From the NCBI GenBank assembly GCA_022925895.1, contig JAKSYS010000054.1, positions 62,001 through 126,000 of the forward strand: a stretch of DNA of 64,000 bases, written 5' to 3'. Every line of letters starts with the position of its first letter. The stretch's first letter is position 1. The notes beneath the pieces were generated by a model. That model did not search any database. It had not been told where the DNA came from and saw nothing but the letters and a program-made list of their open reading frames with translations. This document shows, one piece after another, positions 43,263 to 54,230 of the stretch. The translations under genes and the position numbers were made by a program. This DNA comes from Fragilaria crotonensis (taxonomy: Eukaryota > Bacillariophyta > Fragilariophyceae > Fragilariales > Fragilariaceae).

Positions 43263-43784
43263 CTAAAGCTCTGCTTTGGAAGAAGGGAATAGATCGTTCA
43301 GTGTTGGCAATGTGCCGGTACAATGCTCCTCCACGGACACATTTCGCCACTTGAGCCACAGCGGAAGCCCAAGGGAAACGAACACAATGGAAAACACAGG
43401 AAGAACCAGAGCTACGGAACCTAGGAAACTGGGTTCTTTCTGCGAAGCCGATGACGTTGACGCCATGACTGCCATCCAAAATGCAACCACGAGACAGCCC
43501 CCAAGCTCCCGACCAAGCTCTGATTCCACCATGTAGGCAATCGAATCAATCGTTTTGACTTCCAAAACATAAATCAAGGCCAGTCGTAGTAGTGCAACAG
43601 CTCCAAAGATGGTGCTGATGTACACAGACAGCGTGGACACCCCGTATTGCAGCGAGAAGTACGCCGCAGCGGCGTAAAGGAACATCCACGTGAACCAGTC
43701 AGGATCATTCCACTGAACGATGGCTGCATAGGTAAAGAAAACAGCCATTACCAGTGAAAGGGTGCGCAACAAAGAAGCAGACAT
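43263..43784 (-). CDS. TMEM220-family membrane protein
   Basis: A 173-aa multi-pass protein starting at the ATG at 43784 (the open frame extends further but without ATG). The family's conserved start is present: TYAAIVQWNDPDWFTWMFLY, where NDPD is the hallmark, followed by four to five hydrophobic segments and the conserved ESELGRELGGCLVVAFWMAV. Animal and bacterial TMEM220 proteins are about 160-180 aa, the same length. Function unknown across the family. A four-unit 11-bp repeat lies in its 5' UTR. Confidence 0.85.
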   Translation of the reverse strand: MSASLLRTLSLVMAVFFTYAAIVQWNDPDWFTWMFLYAAAAYFSLQYGVSTLSVYISTIFGAVALLRLALIYVLEVKTIDSIAYMVESELGRELGGCLVVAFWMAVMASTSSASQKEPSFLGSVALVLPVFSIVFVSLGLPLWLKWRNVSVEEHCTGTLPTLNDLFPSSKAEL

Positions 43785-43800
43785 CGTATAGAAAGTGAAG

Positions 43801-43844
43801 ATGCTGTGGAGATGCTGTGGAGATGCTGTGGAGAAGCTGTGAAG
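43801..43844. repeat. 11-bp tandem repeat ATGCTGTGGAG
   Basis: Three exact units and one diverged unit of ATGCTGTGGAG, 17 bp upstream of the TMEM220 start codon, probably within its 5' UTR. Confidence 0.8.
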
Positions 43845-45305
43845 ATGAATCGATGACGAGTAATGAACACTATTGATACACAAGAAGCTCTGCTTGTGGT
43901 GGTCACGGTGGTACGCGAACTCGAAATTTGGTTCAAAGATCCTGCGATCAACATTGCACCAGCCGACAGGCCTTGAAATTTACGGAAGGGCGGAAACCTG
44001 GATGTGAAAAACCGTCTTTTACCGGACATTCCCGACCACGTTTTCGTTCACACCATGGAATGAGGAATTCCAGTTCCTTGAGTTGATGGCACGAACGCAG
44101 TGAGACATGGCCACAGATTTCGGCAAACCGGAGCGACAAAGTTTCCTCAAAACAATTCTGGCGGTGGACGATGAAGGACTGGAGGTGAGCCCCTGTTGTT
44201 GCCTCAATGCAGCGTTTCATTCCAAATGATTTATATCGATATAGATGACGAGTCCTAGACAACTTATTGTAGTAGATGAGTGTCGGTGACGATTAAGTAC
44301 GAGGCATTTGTATGATGGGAAACATGCCTGACGCCGTGGTAGATCTTCTGCTAGCATATTGCTTTCGCTCACACTTGATCCTCGCTTCTCCTCATTCTTC
44401 GTAGATGATGTAAAGGATGACATTTCCCAGCCCATTGAGACCCCTCGTGCTATTGTCAAGTGAAATGGCTCGTACTTCAGCATGCCACCTCCCAGTGTCG
44501 TTGATAACTTTGTGATTTTTGGTGAGATTTGAGATACTCCCTCAAGGCACGAGAGGTGGAACATCCATCTCGGATCGACTTGACGAGATTTCAGCGTCAA
44601 CAATTGGTGCGATGGATCTCTGCAGGAAAACTGTGTTCATGCCCACAGGTGGTTCTAATCCCGTGAGTCCTTTTCGGAGATCATTACTCAACTTGTTTAC
44701 CGTTTGGCCATTACGCGTGAAGATAATGTTCTAATAGTATTCTTTTGAAGCTCATGCACACGTCTTTGCAAGCGCTCTCGATGACTGTTGTTATGATGTA
44801 CAAATATCAAAACTTCGACCAATGCGCCGTGCACTTACTATTTTGTGGGGCTTTGTGATGGCACTGAGTGTACCGATTGGAATGCCTGTCCATCGGGGAG
44901 ATGTGGAAAATGCAAAGCGATGTGTAAGGAGCCCATTGACCGCACGAATATTGCATAGAGATATTAGATACAACCATACGCGGGCTTCGATGGGAATGTT
45001 AATGCGTCACGTGGTCCACGGAAAAGCCTACACCTCCGTAAGCCGTAAGAGCGTCCCCACCGGATTGTTCAAATAACTTTCCAGATAGAGACAATGGCTG
45101 TGCGTTTTGGTCTTCTCTCAGCCTTCAAATTCCAAGTTCATGTGGCCGCCATCTCGAGATCTCTTCCCTCTTTTCATTGCATAGTCGCACTGTTGCAATT
45201 TGGCATTGACCACTTGCAATTTGCTATGTGCAGCAGATGTTGCTGCGGGACCGGTACAGTAGTACTGGTACTACCGGTAGACTTCGTTGAGTTGCTATTT
45301 GTGGC
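43845..45305. other. Intergenic, no supported gene
   Basis: 1.46 kb upstream of TMEM220. Short frames (for example 44822-45076 on the plus strand, which begins like a signal peptide, and 44217-44603 on the minus strand) have no recognisable family and no conserved neighbours, so I do not call them. The stretch looks like decayed coding or mobile sequence. Confidence 0.4.
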
Positions 45306-45313
45306 CTATGCAT

Positions 45314-45634
45314 CAGAGACGGGAATTTCTGAAAATATCAAACCCATGGGTACCCACGTAAAGCTACGCTCACGGAAGTACCAGCCCAAACCCACCCAGA
45401 ACCCATACGATCTACCAAGACCTACCCAAACCCACCCAAACCCAGTAGTTAGTACTGGAGTAGATGGTTCTACTACTACCGGTAGCAAACATCTACTGTC
45501 ATTTTTTGCAATGATTTGCCGGCCCACCCAGACCCACCCATGAAATCCTGAGCTCACCCAAAACCCACCCTTAACCCAATGGGTTTGGGTGGGCCGTGGG
45601 TTTGGGTGGGCTGGGTTTGAAATTCCCGTCTCTG
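45314..45634. mobile_element. hAT-type MITE, copy 2
   Basis: 321 bp, closely related to copy 1 at 24503-24829, with the same 16-bp termini CAGAGACGGGAATTTC and interior CCCACCCAAACCC blocks. Flanked by CTATGCAT on both sides (45306-45313 and 45635-45642). The first base of the duplication differs from copy 1 (C versus G) but agrees within each copy, which shows that it is target DNA, not part of the element. Confidence 0.88.
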
Positions 45635-45642
45635 CTATGCAT

Positions 45643-47649
45643 ACACTGAACGATTATACCAGGTACTAGTACTTGTACTCAGAGTATGTATTTCATAGTA
45701 CCAGTAGTCTAGTAGTACTCCGAGTATCAAGTACTCGGGTACTTGTCCTTGTACCAGGTTCACAAACATATATATCATACACTGTACTAGCTCCAATGCG
45801 GCGGTTCGAGTGCACACGGTTTTCACGTGTTTTTATTTACTGTGATTTTTCTTCATGACTTGTTGCTTTCTTCTTTATACGTACCTCCTAGTACAGTTGC
45901 ACGTAGAGATTGCAAAACGTATCGCTCCAATCAAAAACCCCTCGTACAGTAAAATTATAAACATATCCATACTCTCGATCACTGCCTGGCATCATCAAGA
46001 AGATTATTACTATTGCACTTGTAAGTACTTGGTGCTACTTCTACTGTGTTACCTTGTTACAACAGTCTTCTTTGCTACACCATGTTGGGGAGTACTCGAG
46101 TACATAGGAAGTCGGCTCGAACGTGCTCAAATGAGACTCCTGCTCTTGAAGGAAAGTTCTCATCACAGCTCTCGCTTGACGTCGCAGCAATACAATACAC
46201 CAGTTCCCTAAATTCGACAATACTTCCAAAGATGCTTACCAGATTTCTGTATGCAGTGCCTTCAGGTTTTGTTACATCCACTCGGCTTTTGCTTCCTCAT
46301 TGAAGTTGCAAAACAGCACTGCTCGCGGCTGCATGTCACATTCAAATACCTTCTCGTAGTTCCTCCGCTCCTCAATGTGATAAGCAACAAAGAGGTTTCT
46401 TATTGCAGAAAGGCATACCTGTGCCACTTCTTGACTGTCAATGACATTTTGTTCCGCGTGATTTCAATTCCTCTCATTGCCGACTTCTTTTTCGTGCGCG
46501 TTTTAATTGTTGAATGATTTTTACTGACACCCCACGCTTTTGCCACGTAACTGATAGCTCATGAGTTGCCTTTGTCGTACTCTTTCCATGTTTTCCTTTG
46601 CAAGTTCATTGTTGTGTATCAGAACCAGACACACCGACAGATGACCGCCCTGCCAGAAATCGAAAAAGTTGTCGGTACTGTTGGCACAGCCGATGCTGAA
46701 GATGCTCGTTTCGAATCCCAAACTTCAAAACACTCCAAGCTCTTTGGCTTGCTATTCCTTATTCTATCCATGTAATGAACCATCAGCAAGTGCTTCATTC
46801 TTGACGTTCTTGTGAGCATTGAATCGTTTGCCTGCTGATTTTGTTTCAGCTCGTGACACGTCCGCTTACTTGTAAGGACCGTCATATCCCAGCATGCAGC
46901 CAACATCTCCACTTCTCTCTTGGCCATGTTCGTGCTCTTGCTGCTTTTCTGTAGCTCTCATCATTATTAATTTCAAATTCCTCCTTGAAACTTAGACAAT
47001 TTCCCACCAAAAGTGGATTAAACTCCTCCAACAGCTTGGAATCTTGGGTTTGCTCGTGTTTTCGCGCGGAAAGTTGAATTTGTGCATTTCTCCTTTTCAA
47101 TTTGTTCAAACTCAGCATGCCCAACAGGCTAGAACTCATGAACAATCTGCTTCATGTGGCCGCACAGTACATCAGCAAATGGCGGTGTTACAGATGTCAT
47201 TGTCACTTGAGGAGTTGCGCAATGGAAGCTTGCACTTTCTACCAATTTATGACTCCGACGATGCTCCAACACAGTGAACGTTGCACCGTAGAATTAATAT
47301 CAGAAGCTACACGTGCGATTAGTCAAATTCACTTCGTGGAAATTTCTTGAACCGTGTGCACTCGAACCGCCGCCTTGGAGGTCGTACTCCGAGTAAACAT
47401 CAATCTCGATCGGGAAGATAACTATTGGCGCCGAGAACTTTGTTTCGCTAACAATGACAATGCTGTGAAACTTTGAAACGTTGACAACCACGAGCATAAT
47501 GGTGCGCAAGCTTTGTATCTGTGTCATTTGTCGCGGACGATTCATCTCTGTCTCTGGTAAGTTGACGCCAAATCAAACTGTTTTCTGTTGTTGTGGAAAT
47601 CTGCCACCAACAAACTCTGACATTTATCACGTCGAAGGCGACAACGACA
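45643..47649. other. Intergenic upstream of SNM1A
   Basis: 2.0 kb. The first 120 bp are dense in GTAC palindromes. The rest has only short frames without family resemblance. A small frame at 47500-47557 ending in a GTAAGT donor might be a non-coding or leader exon of the SNM1A transcript; no junction to the main frame that I tried keeps the reading frame. Confidence 0.45.
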
Positions 47650-49734
47650 ATGATCTCTGCAAGAGATGCCGCTAAGCGTTCACTGCCAATTCCCTCTTTT
47701 GATTCTCCTGAATCAAGGCGTGATTCAAAGCGTTTAAAGGGAGATGTTATGGACGCTGATGTTATGGATTACGTAGATTCAGCACCGTCGCCATGGAGTA
47801 CAGCTATCAATTCAGCGATAGCTAACAAAGAAAATGTGGAACCTTCATATGAAAAATGCACAACCCATCCACTAGTCACCGACGTCATAGTTCAGCGAGA
47901 GGAAGTGAATTCTCATGCTAAGAATGAAAATGGGTTGGGGGAAGATGATGATGCCAGCGTTTCGAGCGAGGGGACGGATTCCTTGGAGGGTTTGACACTT
48001 GCAGAAATGGTCGCATTCAAATCAAAACGGGACGAACAACCTGGCGTTATGATTCCGGCGGATGAATCAAGAATTCCGATGGAGAATGTCGTCAGTGGTC
48101 TATGTGTACCAAACGAGTCGTCGGGTTCGCGGCAGCTGGACGTATTTGCAACAAAGCTTTCTGATATCACTCAACCCGAAACCAATAGTTTGGGTTTACA
48201 GGTGGAGAACACCAAGCAGACTCGTGTCGCCTTGGAACGTGCTGAATCGTGTTTCATTTGCGGGCGCTCGTTCGATCGAGTTTCAACAGGCTTCAAAGGA
48301 CGTCTAAATCACATGAAGCGATGTTCCAAGAATCACGGTGTCACAGCTCAACTAATGAAAATCGACAACGACGCCGAAGAATTCGAAGCGTCTCCAGTAG
48401 GGCGCGATACAGCACTCAACAATCCGTATACAAAGGTGAATAACGAATGGCACGCAGGTGCCGAACAAGATCTGAGACTAGCTGGCAAGCAAACCACATT
48501 GACTTCCTTTTTTGAAGCTCCAGTCAAGTCAATCAACAATGTTCTAATGGCCGGGGCGAAACGCATCGCGAAGACTGGCGATTTAATTCTTGCCGCAGCG
48601 AAGAAGAAGCAAATGCGGAAAGAAACTGGGAGGTGGGACTCCGCCAGTCGGAACCGAGGGCCTTGCCCGTTCTACAAGAAGATACCTGGGACAGATTTTG
48701 TTTGCGACGGATTCATGTATGCCAAATCGTCCGTTACCAAGAACTACTTCTTGACACACTTTCACTCGGACCACTATGGTGGCATCAATAAATCCTGGAA
48801 CGCCGGAATCATTTACTGCTCTCTCCCTACGGCCAACCTTGTCGCGCAACAACTTGGTGTTGACAAGAAATATCTTCATCCGCTGGGGATGAACACACCT
48901 GTGGTCATTGAAAGCCAAGGAAAGCCCGTAACAATAACACTGCTTGATGCCAACCATTGTCCGGGCGCGGTCATGTTTTTGTTCCAAGTTGGGCGAAGGC
49001 ATATCTTGCATGTGGGGGACTTCCGTTGGAACCGTGATCGGATGTACGCCGGCCTGAAGGATTTCATCACTCTTAAGTTACGTCTGGATGATTTGTTTCT
49101 GGATACCACATATTGCAACGAAAAATATCGCTTACCAACACAAGAAGAAGCTATTGCTGCAACTGTAGCGAAGGCCGTAGATGAAGTCGAATCGTGCCGC
49201 AAGACAGGAAAACGATTGCTGATGCTCTTCGGCGCCTACACGATCGGTAAAGAAAGAATATACCTAGCAGTGGCGGAAAGGCTCGGGATGAAGGTGTATG
49301 TGGACAAGACTCGGTATCAAATATTAGCTTCCTTGAATTGGCCAGCTGATAGGCTCCGTCTCTTCACTACCGACAAGGAGACGAGCTGCTTGTGGGTAGT
49401 CCCACTTGGTCATATCAACTTCAACAAGCTAACTAGTTACTCCGATGGATCGAGCAAGGTCTTTGGCAAGAAGTCGTTCGACAAGATTGTTGGCTTTCGA
49501 CCGACAGGTTGGACCATGACTGGGTGTAAGGAAAGCAGCATCCTCAACTCTCGAACGAATGGGATCTTTACCGTTCACGGGGTACCGTACAGTGAACATT
49601 CCAGTTTTCCAGAGCTTGTGGACTGCCTTGAATGCCTGAAACCGAAGCGAATCATACCCACAGTGTCAGTGGCAAAGAGCGACGAGCAAGTTGGCCTTCT
49701 ACTGAAAGCCCTTAACGACAGAAAAGTAGTCTAG
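47650..49734 (+). CDS. SNM1A/Pso2 DNA cross-link repair 5' exonuclease
   Basis: A 694-aa metallo-beta-lactamase/beta-CASP nuclease that digests DNA past interstrand cross-links in the nucleus. A UBZ4-type zinc finger is at about 201-227 (CFICG, then His-x3-Cys), which binds ubiquitin on PCNA. A PCNA-interacting box QTTLTSFF is at 281-288. The nuclease part starts at CPFYKKIPGTDFVCDGF (about 339): metal ligands HFHSDH at 370-375, DANHCPGAVMFLF, HVGDFRW, and the beta-CASP block GIFTVHGVPYSEHSSF with IIPTVSV at the end. This domain order (UBZ, PIP, MBL-beta-CASP) is that of human SNM1A rather than SNM1B/Artemis. I use the ATG at 47650; the frame upstream opens with GTG. The stop lies 101 bp from the convergent TRAPPC10 gene. 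Confidence 0.93.
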   Translation: MISARDAAKRSLPIPSFDSPESRRDSKRLKGDVMDADVMDYVDSAPSPWSTAINSAIANKENVEPSYEKCTTHPLVTDVIVQREEVNSHAKNENGLGEDDDASVSSEGTDSLEGLTLAEMVAFKSKRDEQPGVMIPADESRIPMENVVSGLCVPNESSGSRQLDVFATKLSDITQPETNSLGLQVENTKQTRVALERAESCFICGRSFDRVSTGFKGRLNHMKRCSKNHGVTAQLMKIDNDAEEFEASPVGRDTALNNPYTKVNNEWHAGAEQDLRLAGKQTTLTSFFEAPVKSINNVLMAGAKRIAKTGDLILAAAKKKQMRKETGRWDSASRNRGPCPFYKKIPGTDFVCDGFMYAKSSVTKNYFLTHFHSDHYGGINKSWNAGIIYCSLPTANLVAQQLGVDKKYLHPLGMNTPVVIESQGKPVTITLLDANHCPGAVMFLFQVGRRHILHVGDFRWNRDRMYAGLKDFITLKLRLDDLFLDTTYCNEKYRLPTQEEAIAATVAKAVDEVESCRKTGKRLLMLFGAYTIGKERIYLAVAERLGMKVYVDKTRYQILASLNWPADRLRLFTTDKETSCLWVVPLGHINFNKLTSYSDGSSKVFGKKSFDKIVGFRPTGWTMTGCKESSILNSRTNGIFTVHGVPYSEHSSFPELVDCLECLKPKRIIPTVSVAKSDEQVGLLLKALNDRKVV

Positions 49735-49835
49735 TCAAGTTTATGGCGTGTAACAATTCTAGAGGCACCGCGACGCCGAGCACATCATAGCTATGGACCT
49801 TTGTCCTAGACACAATTTGGGCCGTTCTACGAGCA

Positions 49836-52800
49836 CTAAGCCTCAAGGCCAACTGGACATGCTAACGCCATGTGGTTGACAAACGACAGCGATTTGAAGT
49901 AATCCGGGTGACTAAGATGGACTGTCATCGGCGGAGCGTCCTCTTGAGCAGATTCATATTGCACCAATAGCGCTGGGAACTCCTTCAACACCCCTGGATG
50001 CACAGGAATACCCACAAAGTCAACGGTGAAGTTCTTCGTCGTGGAACATTCCAGGAGACCCTTAACCTTTCCTCCTACAATCCAATTAGTCTCATCGGAA
50101 ACAATCTTGTACAAAAGGCTAATGCTGTCATCGTCGACGCGCTTCGGTTTAGCGACCTTGCTGGCGTCAATTTTGATCTTAAAAGTCACTGGTCCGCCGA
50201 CCAAGCCCTCCAATGCCGAGCACGACAAGTTTGCATCCACACTGTTCGTGACAGCATACTCCTCATCCCTTCGCATTTTATCGTAGAAGAAATAAAGGTC
50301 CAAAGGTAATACCTGATTGAACGTCTTACCATACTCATCTTGGAGGACAATCCGGAGAACAGGCAACGCGTCTTTACTCCCTTCTTGGCCTTTCGCGTAC
50401 GAGCAATTGAAAGCAAGTGAAAGTTGTTCGCCTTCGGATATGGCGTGTCCAAATAGTTCCTGATTCATATCTCCGTCTGGTTCAACTTCTACCCTTGGAA
50501 GTTCAACCTCCCATTCCTTTATCGAAAATGGAACTGGAGTGTTGCAATGGAGCAAAATTGAGATCAACACTCGATCCTCAGCGTATGAGTAGGCGCGGCA
50601 TTCGTCAACGGTGAACGCCGGTTTGTCAAGAGTTGTCACCATTGCTTCCACAGTGCTGCTCATACATGGGGTATCACTGTCACCTTTCAAACTTGATTTC
50701 CCATAACCTTCGTGATAGTAGGATGTCATCACTCGCGCTTGCATTGTCTGAACTGCACCTGAAGTGGCTGGACTGTCCTCAAGGGCTAGGCCCAATTTCT
50801 GTTCCATCGACTTGAAAACACGACTCTTTACCGAGGTTGTCAGTACAACCATTCCATCTGCATTGCACGGCGGCAACGCGACGGAGCACGCCTCGACCCA
50901 TTTGTCGTCAGCAGGTTCAGTTCCTGGGGAAACCACCTGAAGCCCATCAGAACAGACAAGTTCAACCGTGCCCTCCTTAATGATGTCACTCCCAGCACTG
51001 AACGTCATGCGCACTTGCTGGATTTGGCCTGGAATAAGAAAAAGTGGATTCAGCTCGATGGTCTGGGTGGGATCACTCGGGAGGACTTCGATGGCAGAGA
51101 GAGGCTTCCGAAGGACGGCGCTGTCGTAGTGAAAGCAGCCGTGCTTCCATTGCATCTGAACTGTAGACAAGGTAAATACGCCAGTCGACATCGGTGTGAA
51201 CAAACATTCGTACACATTTTCGCCGGGATTAACAAGCGTGCTACCGTCAACGGACATAATAGAAAATGCGTCTTTGGAAGAAACCATCTCCTGATTATGA
51301 AACAGCTCTTCGTATTTGCCGAAACCAACCAAGAGAATTTGGAGCGCGTCCGCAGTGAAAGGATTCGGAAGGTAAGATCTAACAGTGAGTTTGACTTTCA
51401 CTTCTTCGCCGACTTTGCAGAAACTCTTCACGAGCTTTTTTCGGACGAAGTTTAACAACATGGACGACACTCCTCCTGATGTGGCCTCAACAGTCAGATC
51501 AGTTTCCAGGAAAGACGAAACCCCGAGTCGCAGCCTGCTGACTTGAGGATGATTGACAACGGCTTCAAAGTCCTTCTGCAGAGCCGTTGCCGCCGCCCTG
51601 GGAGCGACGTCTGTCAAATGTGGTCCAAAACACAATGACAGGGTATTCAGGTATGAAGGCACCTTGCATCGCGTACGCTGACAGCTAGCGAGCCGGAACA
51701 AGTGCCAGAAGTGACACCTAGCCCATCCGTCACTTGCACAGACATCTAAAATTGGGAGGAGCGACTGAACTGCGGACTTGTAATCACCTCGTCGTGCGTA
51801 AATCTCGGAAACTTCGGTGTGCAATCTCGAAGCTATACGTCGTCTACCAGCTAGCCGATTGCACCGGGCTACAGCTTCGGCAATTTGGAGATATCTATCT
51901 TCGTATGCGATCTCCGAATCGAACGCACCTTCTAGCAAGTCGCCATCTTCATTCGCTTCCAGAATTCGCCGGCTTGGGGACCTAGTCACGGACTCGTCTT
52001 TCACGACAGAGTCAGTCTCCCGAGCCACCCACGGTTCCCACGATGTGAGCATATCACTCGGGAGTTTTTGGGCATGTTTCGTAATTGGGTTGTCAAACGA
52101 ATCATGTGCATCACCAATGCGCAGAAACCGAAGTCGAGCAAATTCGAGCAGTTCTCCCACTTTTGAGGCCAATCGCTTCTCAATGTCTTCGACGACAGGA
52201 TCAGGAGGAATGGATTCCTCCTCATCATCATCTCCTTGAAACCCTCGTACAGAGTCGATCTTGCTGAACGAGAATTCTCTGACCTCTTTGTCATCATTGA
52301 TTTGCAGCACAGTGAAAAAATTATCAGTAGCACATTTGACATCCCAACAAAACCTCAGAGCCCAGAGCTCGGCGTCCATTTTCCTCTGCTGCGAGTCTTC
52401 CTCTGTTCGCATGCCATCTGTAATTAAGCCAACGCCTTTGATCTTCATCTTATACATAGTCTGGACGAACGAGTGGGAGCGTCGAAGGATTTCAACTGGA
52501 GCTTTCATCTGGAAAAGAAGTTCGGTCTCGCGAGCGTACAAATAGTGCAAAATGACTTGCTCGACAATCCCAAAGTCCGTGACTGTTCTCATGCGCTTTC
52601 GGAAGCCAACCGACTCTCCAGCTATGGCAAGTGCAACTGCAGCACTGTCAAACACCTTTCCTTGAAGCTTAGCAGCCTTTTTTTGTCGCGTCGCTTTGTC
52701 CTCAACTGACTCAACAACGCTTTCCTCGTCTCCAGACGTTTCAGGAAGAAAACCCCGCAATTCTTCGTATAGCAGTAAGGCTTCAAGTGGAATCTGCATT

Positions 52801-54230
52801 TGTTCATACGAGAATGCCAGACTCTCTTTAACGAGAAAGAAGTGACCGAGATCGAAGAAAGACTTGCTTCCCTTGCCAAGCTTGCTTATCGTCCGATTTC
52901 CAGCTGCACGGGCAGCTTCGAGTCGTCGGAATTCTTCTTCATATCGGCGGCAACGGTCTCTGAAGCCACTCACAACAGCAGCACCCATCATACGGAGAAA
53001 ACCATTCCATTCTTGATTCTTCAAAGGACTCATTGTAGCAACAGAGTCACCATCGACTGAATCCAGCAATGTCGAGAGAATGCAAGTTCTCCCATTAGGA
53101 AAGTCAACGACAAACTTCTTGAAAATTTCCTTCTCAGTTTTACTGGAATGCCTAACTGGGCCTGGAGGAGGTGCCTCAGATTCATTGGCGAATTCACTCG
53201 CAAGTTCAGTACCATTGGACTCGCCACTGTGGGTTGAATCATTCGATTCGCGACCAGCAATGATCTGTTTCCGAGCTGCGTTCAGACGAGAGCCTAAGGC
53301 GTTTCCAAGGAGACGGTTACCACCTCCAATCAATGACTCAGCGCTAGTTTTGGCAGGCACCTCTTCGGACTCAGCAGTTCGTATAGGTACGTAAACAATT
53401 ACATAATGTGAACTGTAGTTCATAGACGGTGCCGAGGCCTTGGTCGAATGGCTGACTCGATTCGACGCAGCTCCTTCAATCTGACTGACAAAAGCTTGCA
53501 AGGAGGGCCGAACCTTGGTGCGATAATGATCAAGACTCTCACAGGCGGCGATATACACGTGACAATAGGGTCCACTGTGCCATTCCGCCGGGTCACTCAC
53601 AGGTGCTGCTGACGCCCCTGAGGTGGGAGGCAGCGCAACGCCTGCGTCGCCCACCAACGCGTGAGTGGTTCCATGTGATTGTGTTAAGAATGTCCGAATC
53701 GGAAGTCGTTCAATATTTCCGGGTGCACCAGTGCGAGGATGCTCGTAGGGAACGGAATGCAAAGTCGATCCATAGTCCCGTTCAAAACTGGTGGTGAGTT
53801 TCTCGAAGAGATTTAAGGTCATCACCGATTCACCACCTGTTCCTTTGCCGCCGAGAGGAGCCAGGAAGTTGAACTTTTGGGGCGAATTCCTCGCATCAGC
53901 AGAAGTTCCAGCGGTCGTGGGATCGATGAAATTGACTGTCGCATAGTAGTGGGGTGGTCGGTTGAAGGTCTCTGGATGATTCTTGCCGACTCGCGATTCC
54001 TTGAGCGACCTGAAGCCATTGCACAGCTTTTCTCGAATGATTCCGCTGGGATCCTTGTTTGAGGAATGTTCGTCCTTCTCTTCGAGTTCGTATTCTTCAT
54101 CATCGTCATCCGAAACCTCATTGACCTCTTCAATCTTGGATTCAGTCTCGTCACCGGTTGTGGGCATAGCATCTACCTCTTCAGGTCGAGGATTGTCCGG
54201 CGAATCATCAGCAACAATTTTGTCACTCAT
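49836..54230 (-). CDS. TRAPP complex subunit 10 (TRAPPC10/Trs130-like)
   Basis: A 1,464-aa subunit of the TRAPPII tethering complex, which activates Rab11/Ypt31 at the trans-Golgi. After an acidic leader (DDDDEEYELEEKDE near residue 43), the N-terminal trafficking domain reads HVYIAACESLDHYRTKVRPSL, YVIVYVPI, FVVDFPNGRTCILSTLL. The Trs130/TRAPPC10 signature FFLVKESLAFSYEQMQIPLE with ALLLYEELRGFLPE follows at about 465-500. Helical repeats and then beta-sandwich (ASPM/SPD-2/Hydin-like) blocks fill the C-terminal half. No introns. The single continuous frame, true ATG and usual length (human about 1,260) support a full gene. Confidence 0.88.
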   Translation of the reverse strand: MSDKIVADDSPDNPRPEEVDAMPTTGDETESKIEEVNEVSDDDDEEYELEEKDEHSSNKDPSGIIREKLCNGFRSLKESRVGKNHPETFNRPPHYYATVNFIDPTTAGTSADARNSPQKFNFLAPLGGKGTGGESVMTLNLFEKLTTSFERDYGSTLHSVPYEHPRTGAPGNIERLPIRTFLTQSHGTTHALVGDAGVALPPTSGASAAPVSDPAEWHSGPYCHVYIAACESLDHYRTKVRPSLQAFVSQIEGAASNRVSHSTKASAPSMNYSSHYVIVYVPIRTAESEEVPAKTSAESLIGGGNRLLGNALGSRLNAARKQIIAGRESNDSTHSGESNGTELASEFANESEAPPPGPVRHSSKTEKEIFKKFVVDFPNGRTCILSTLLDSVDGDSVATMSPLKNQEWNGFLRMMGAAVVSGFRDRCRRYEEEFRRLEAARAAGNRTISKLGKGSKSFFDLGHFFLVKESLAFSYEQMQIPLEALLLYEELRGFLPETSGDEESVVESVEDKATRQKKAAKLQGKVFDSAAVALAIAGESVGFRKRMRTVTDFGIVEQVILHYLYARETELLFQMKAPVEILRRSHSFVQTMYKMKIKGVGLITDGMRTEEDSQQRKMDAELWALRFCWDVKCATDNFFTVLQINDDKEVREFSFSKIDSVRGFQGDDDEEESIPPDPVVEDIEKRLASKVGELLEFARLRFLRIGDAHDSFDNPITKHAQKLPSDMLTSWEPWVARETDSVVKDESVTRSPSRRILEANEDGDLLEGAFDSEIAYEDRYLQIAEAVARCNRLAGRRRIASRLHTEVSEIYARRGDYKSAVQSLLPILDVCASDGWARCHFWHLFRLASCQRTRCKVPSYLNTLSLCFGPHLTDVAPRAAATALQKDFEAVVNHPQVSRLRLGVSSFLETDLTVEATSGGVSSMLLNFVRKKLVKSFCKVGEEVKVKLTVRSYLPNPFTADALQILLVGFGKYEELFHNQEMVSSKDAFSIMSVDGSTLVNPGENVYECLFTPMSTGVFTLSTVQMQWKHGCFHYDSAVLRKPLSAIEVLPSDPTQTIELNPLFLIPGQIQQVRMTFSAGSDIIKEGTVELVCSDGLQVVSPGTEPADDKWVEACSVALPPCNADGMVVLTTSVKSRVFKSMEQKLGLALEDSPATSGAVQTMQARVMTSYYHEGYGKSSLKGDSDTPCMSSTVEAMVTTLDKPAFTVDECRAYSYAEDRVLISILLHCNTPVPFSIKEWEVELPRVEVEPDGDMNQELFGHAISEGEQLSLAFNCSYAKGQEGSKDALPVLRIVLQDEYGKTFNQVLPLDLYFFYDKMRRDEEYAVTNSVDANLSCSALEGLVGGPVTFKIKIDASKVAKPKRVDDDSISLLYKIVSDETNWIVGGKVKGLLECSTTKNFTVDFVGIPVHPGVLKEFPALLVQYESAQEDAPPMTVHLSHPDYFKSLSFVNHMALACPVGLEA

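Noticed and set aside
44519-45076. Fragments that might be decayed coding or mobile sequence, including a frame with a signal-like start at 44822
   Set aside because: No diagnostic motif in any frame. Not enough to name a family.
47500-47557. Possible upstream coding exon of SNM1A ending in GTAAGT
   Set aside because: None of the nearby acceptors I tried joins it in frame to the main coding sequence. It may be untranslated leader.
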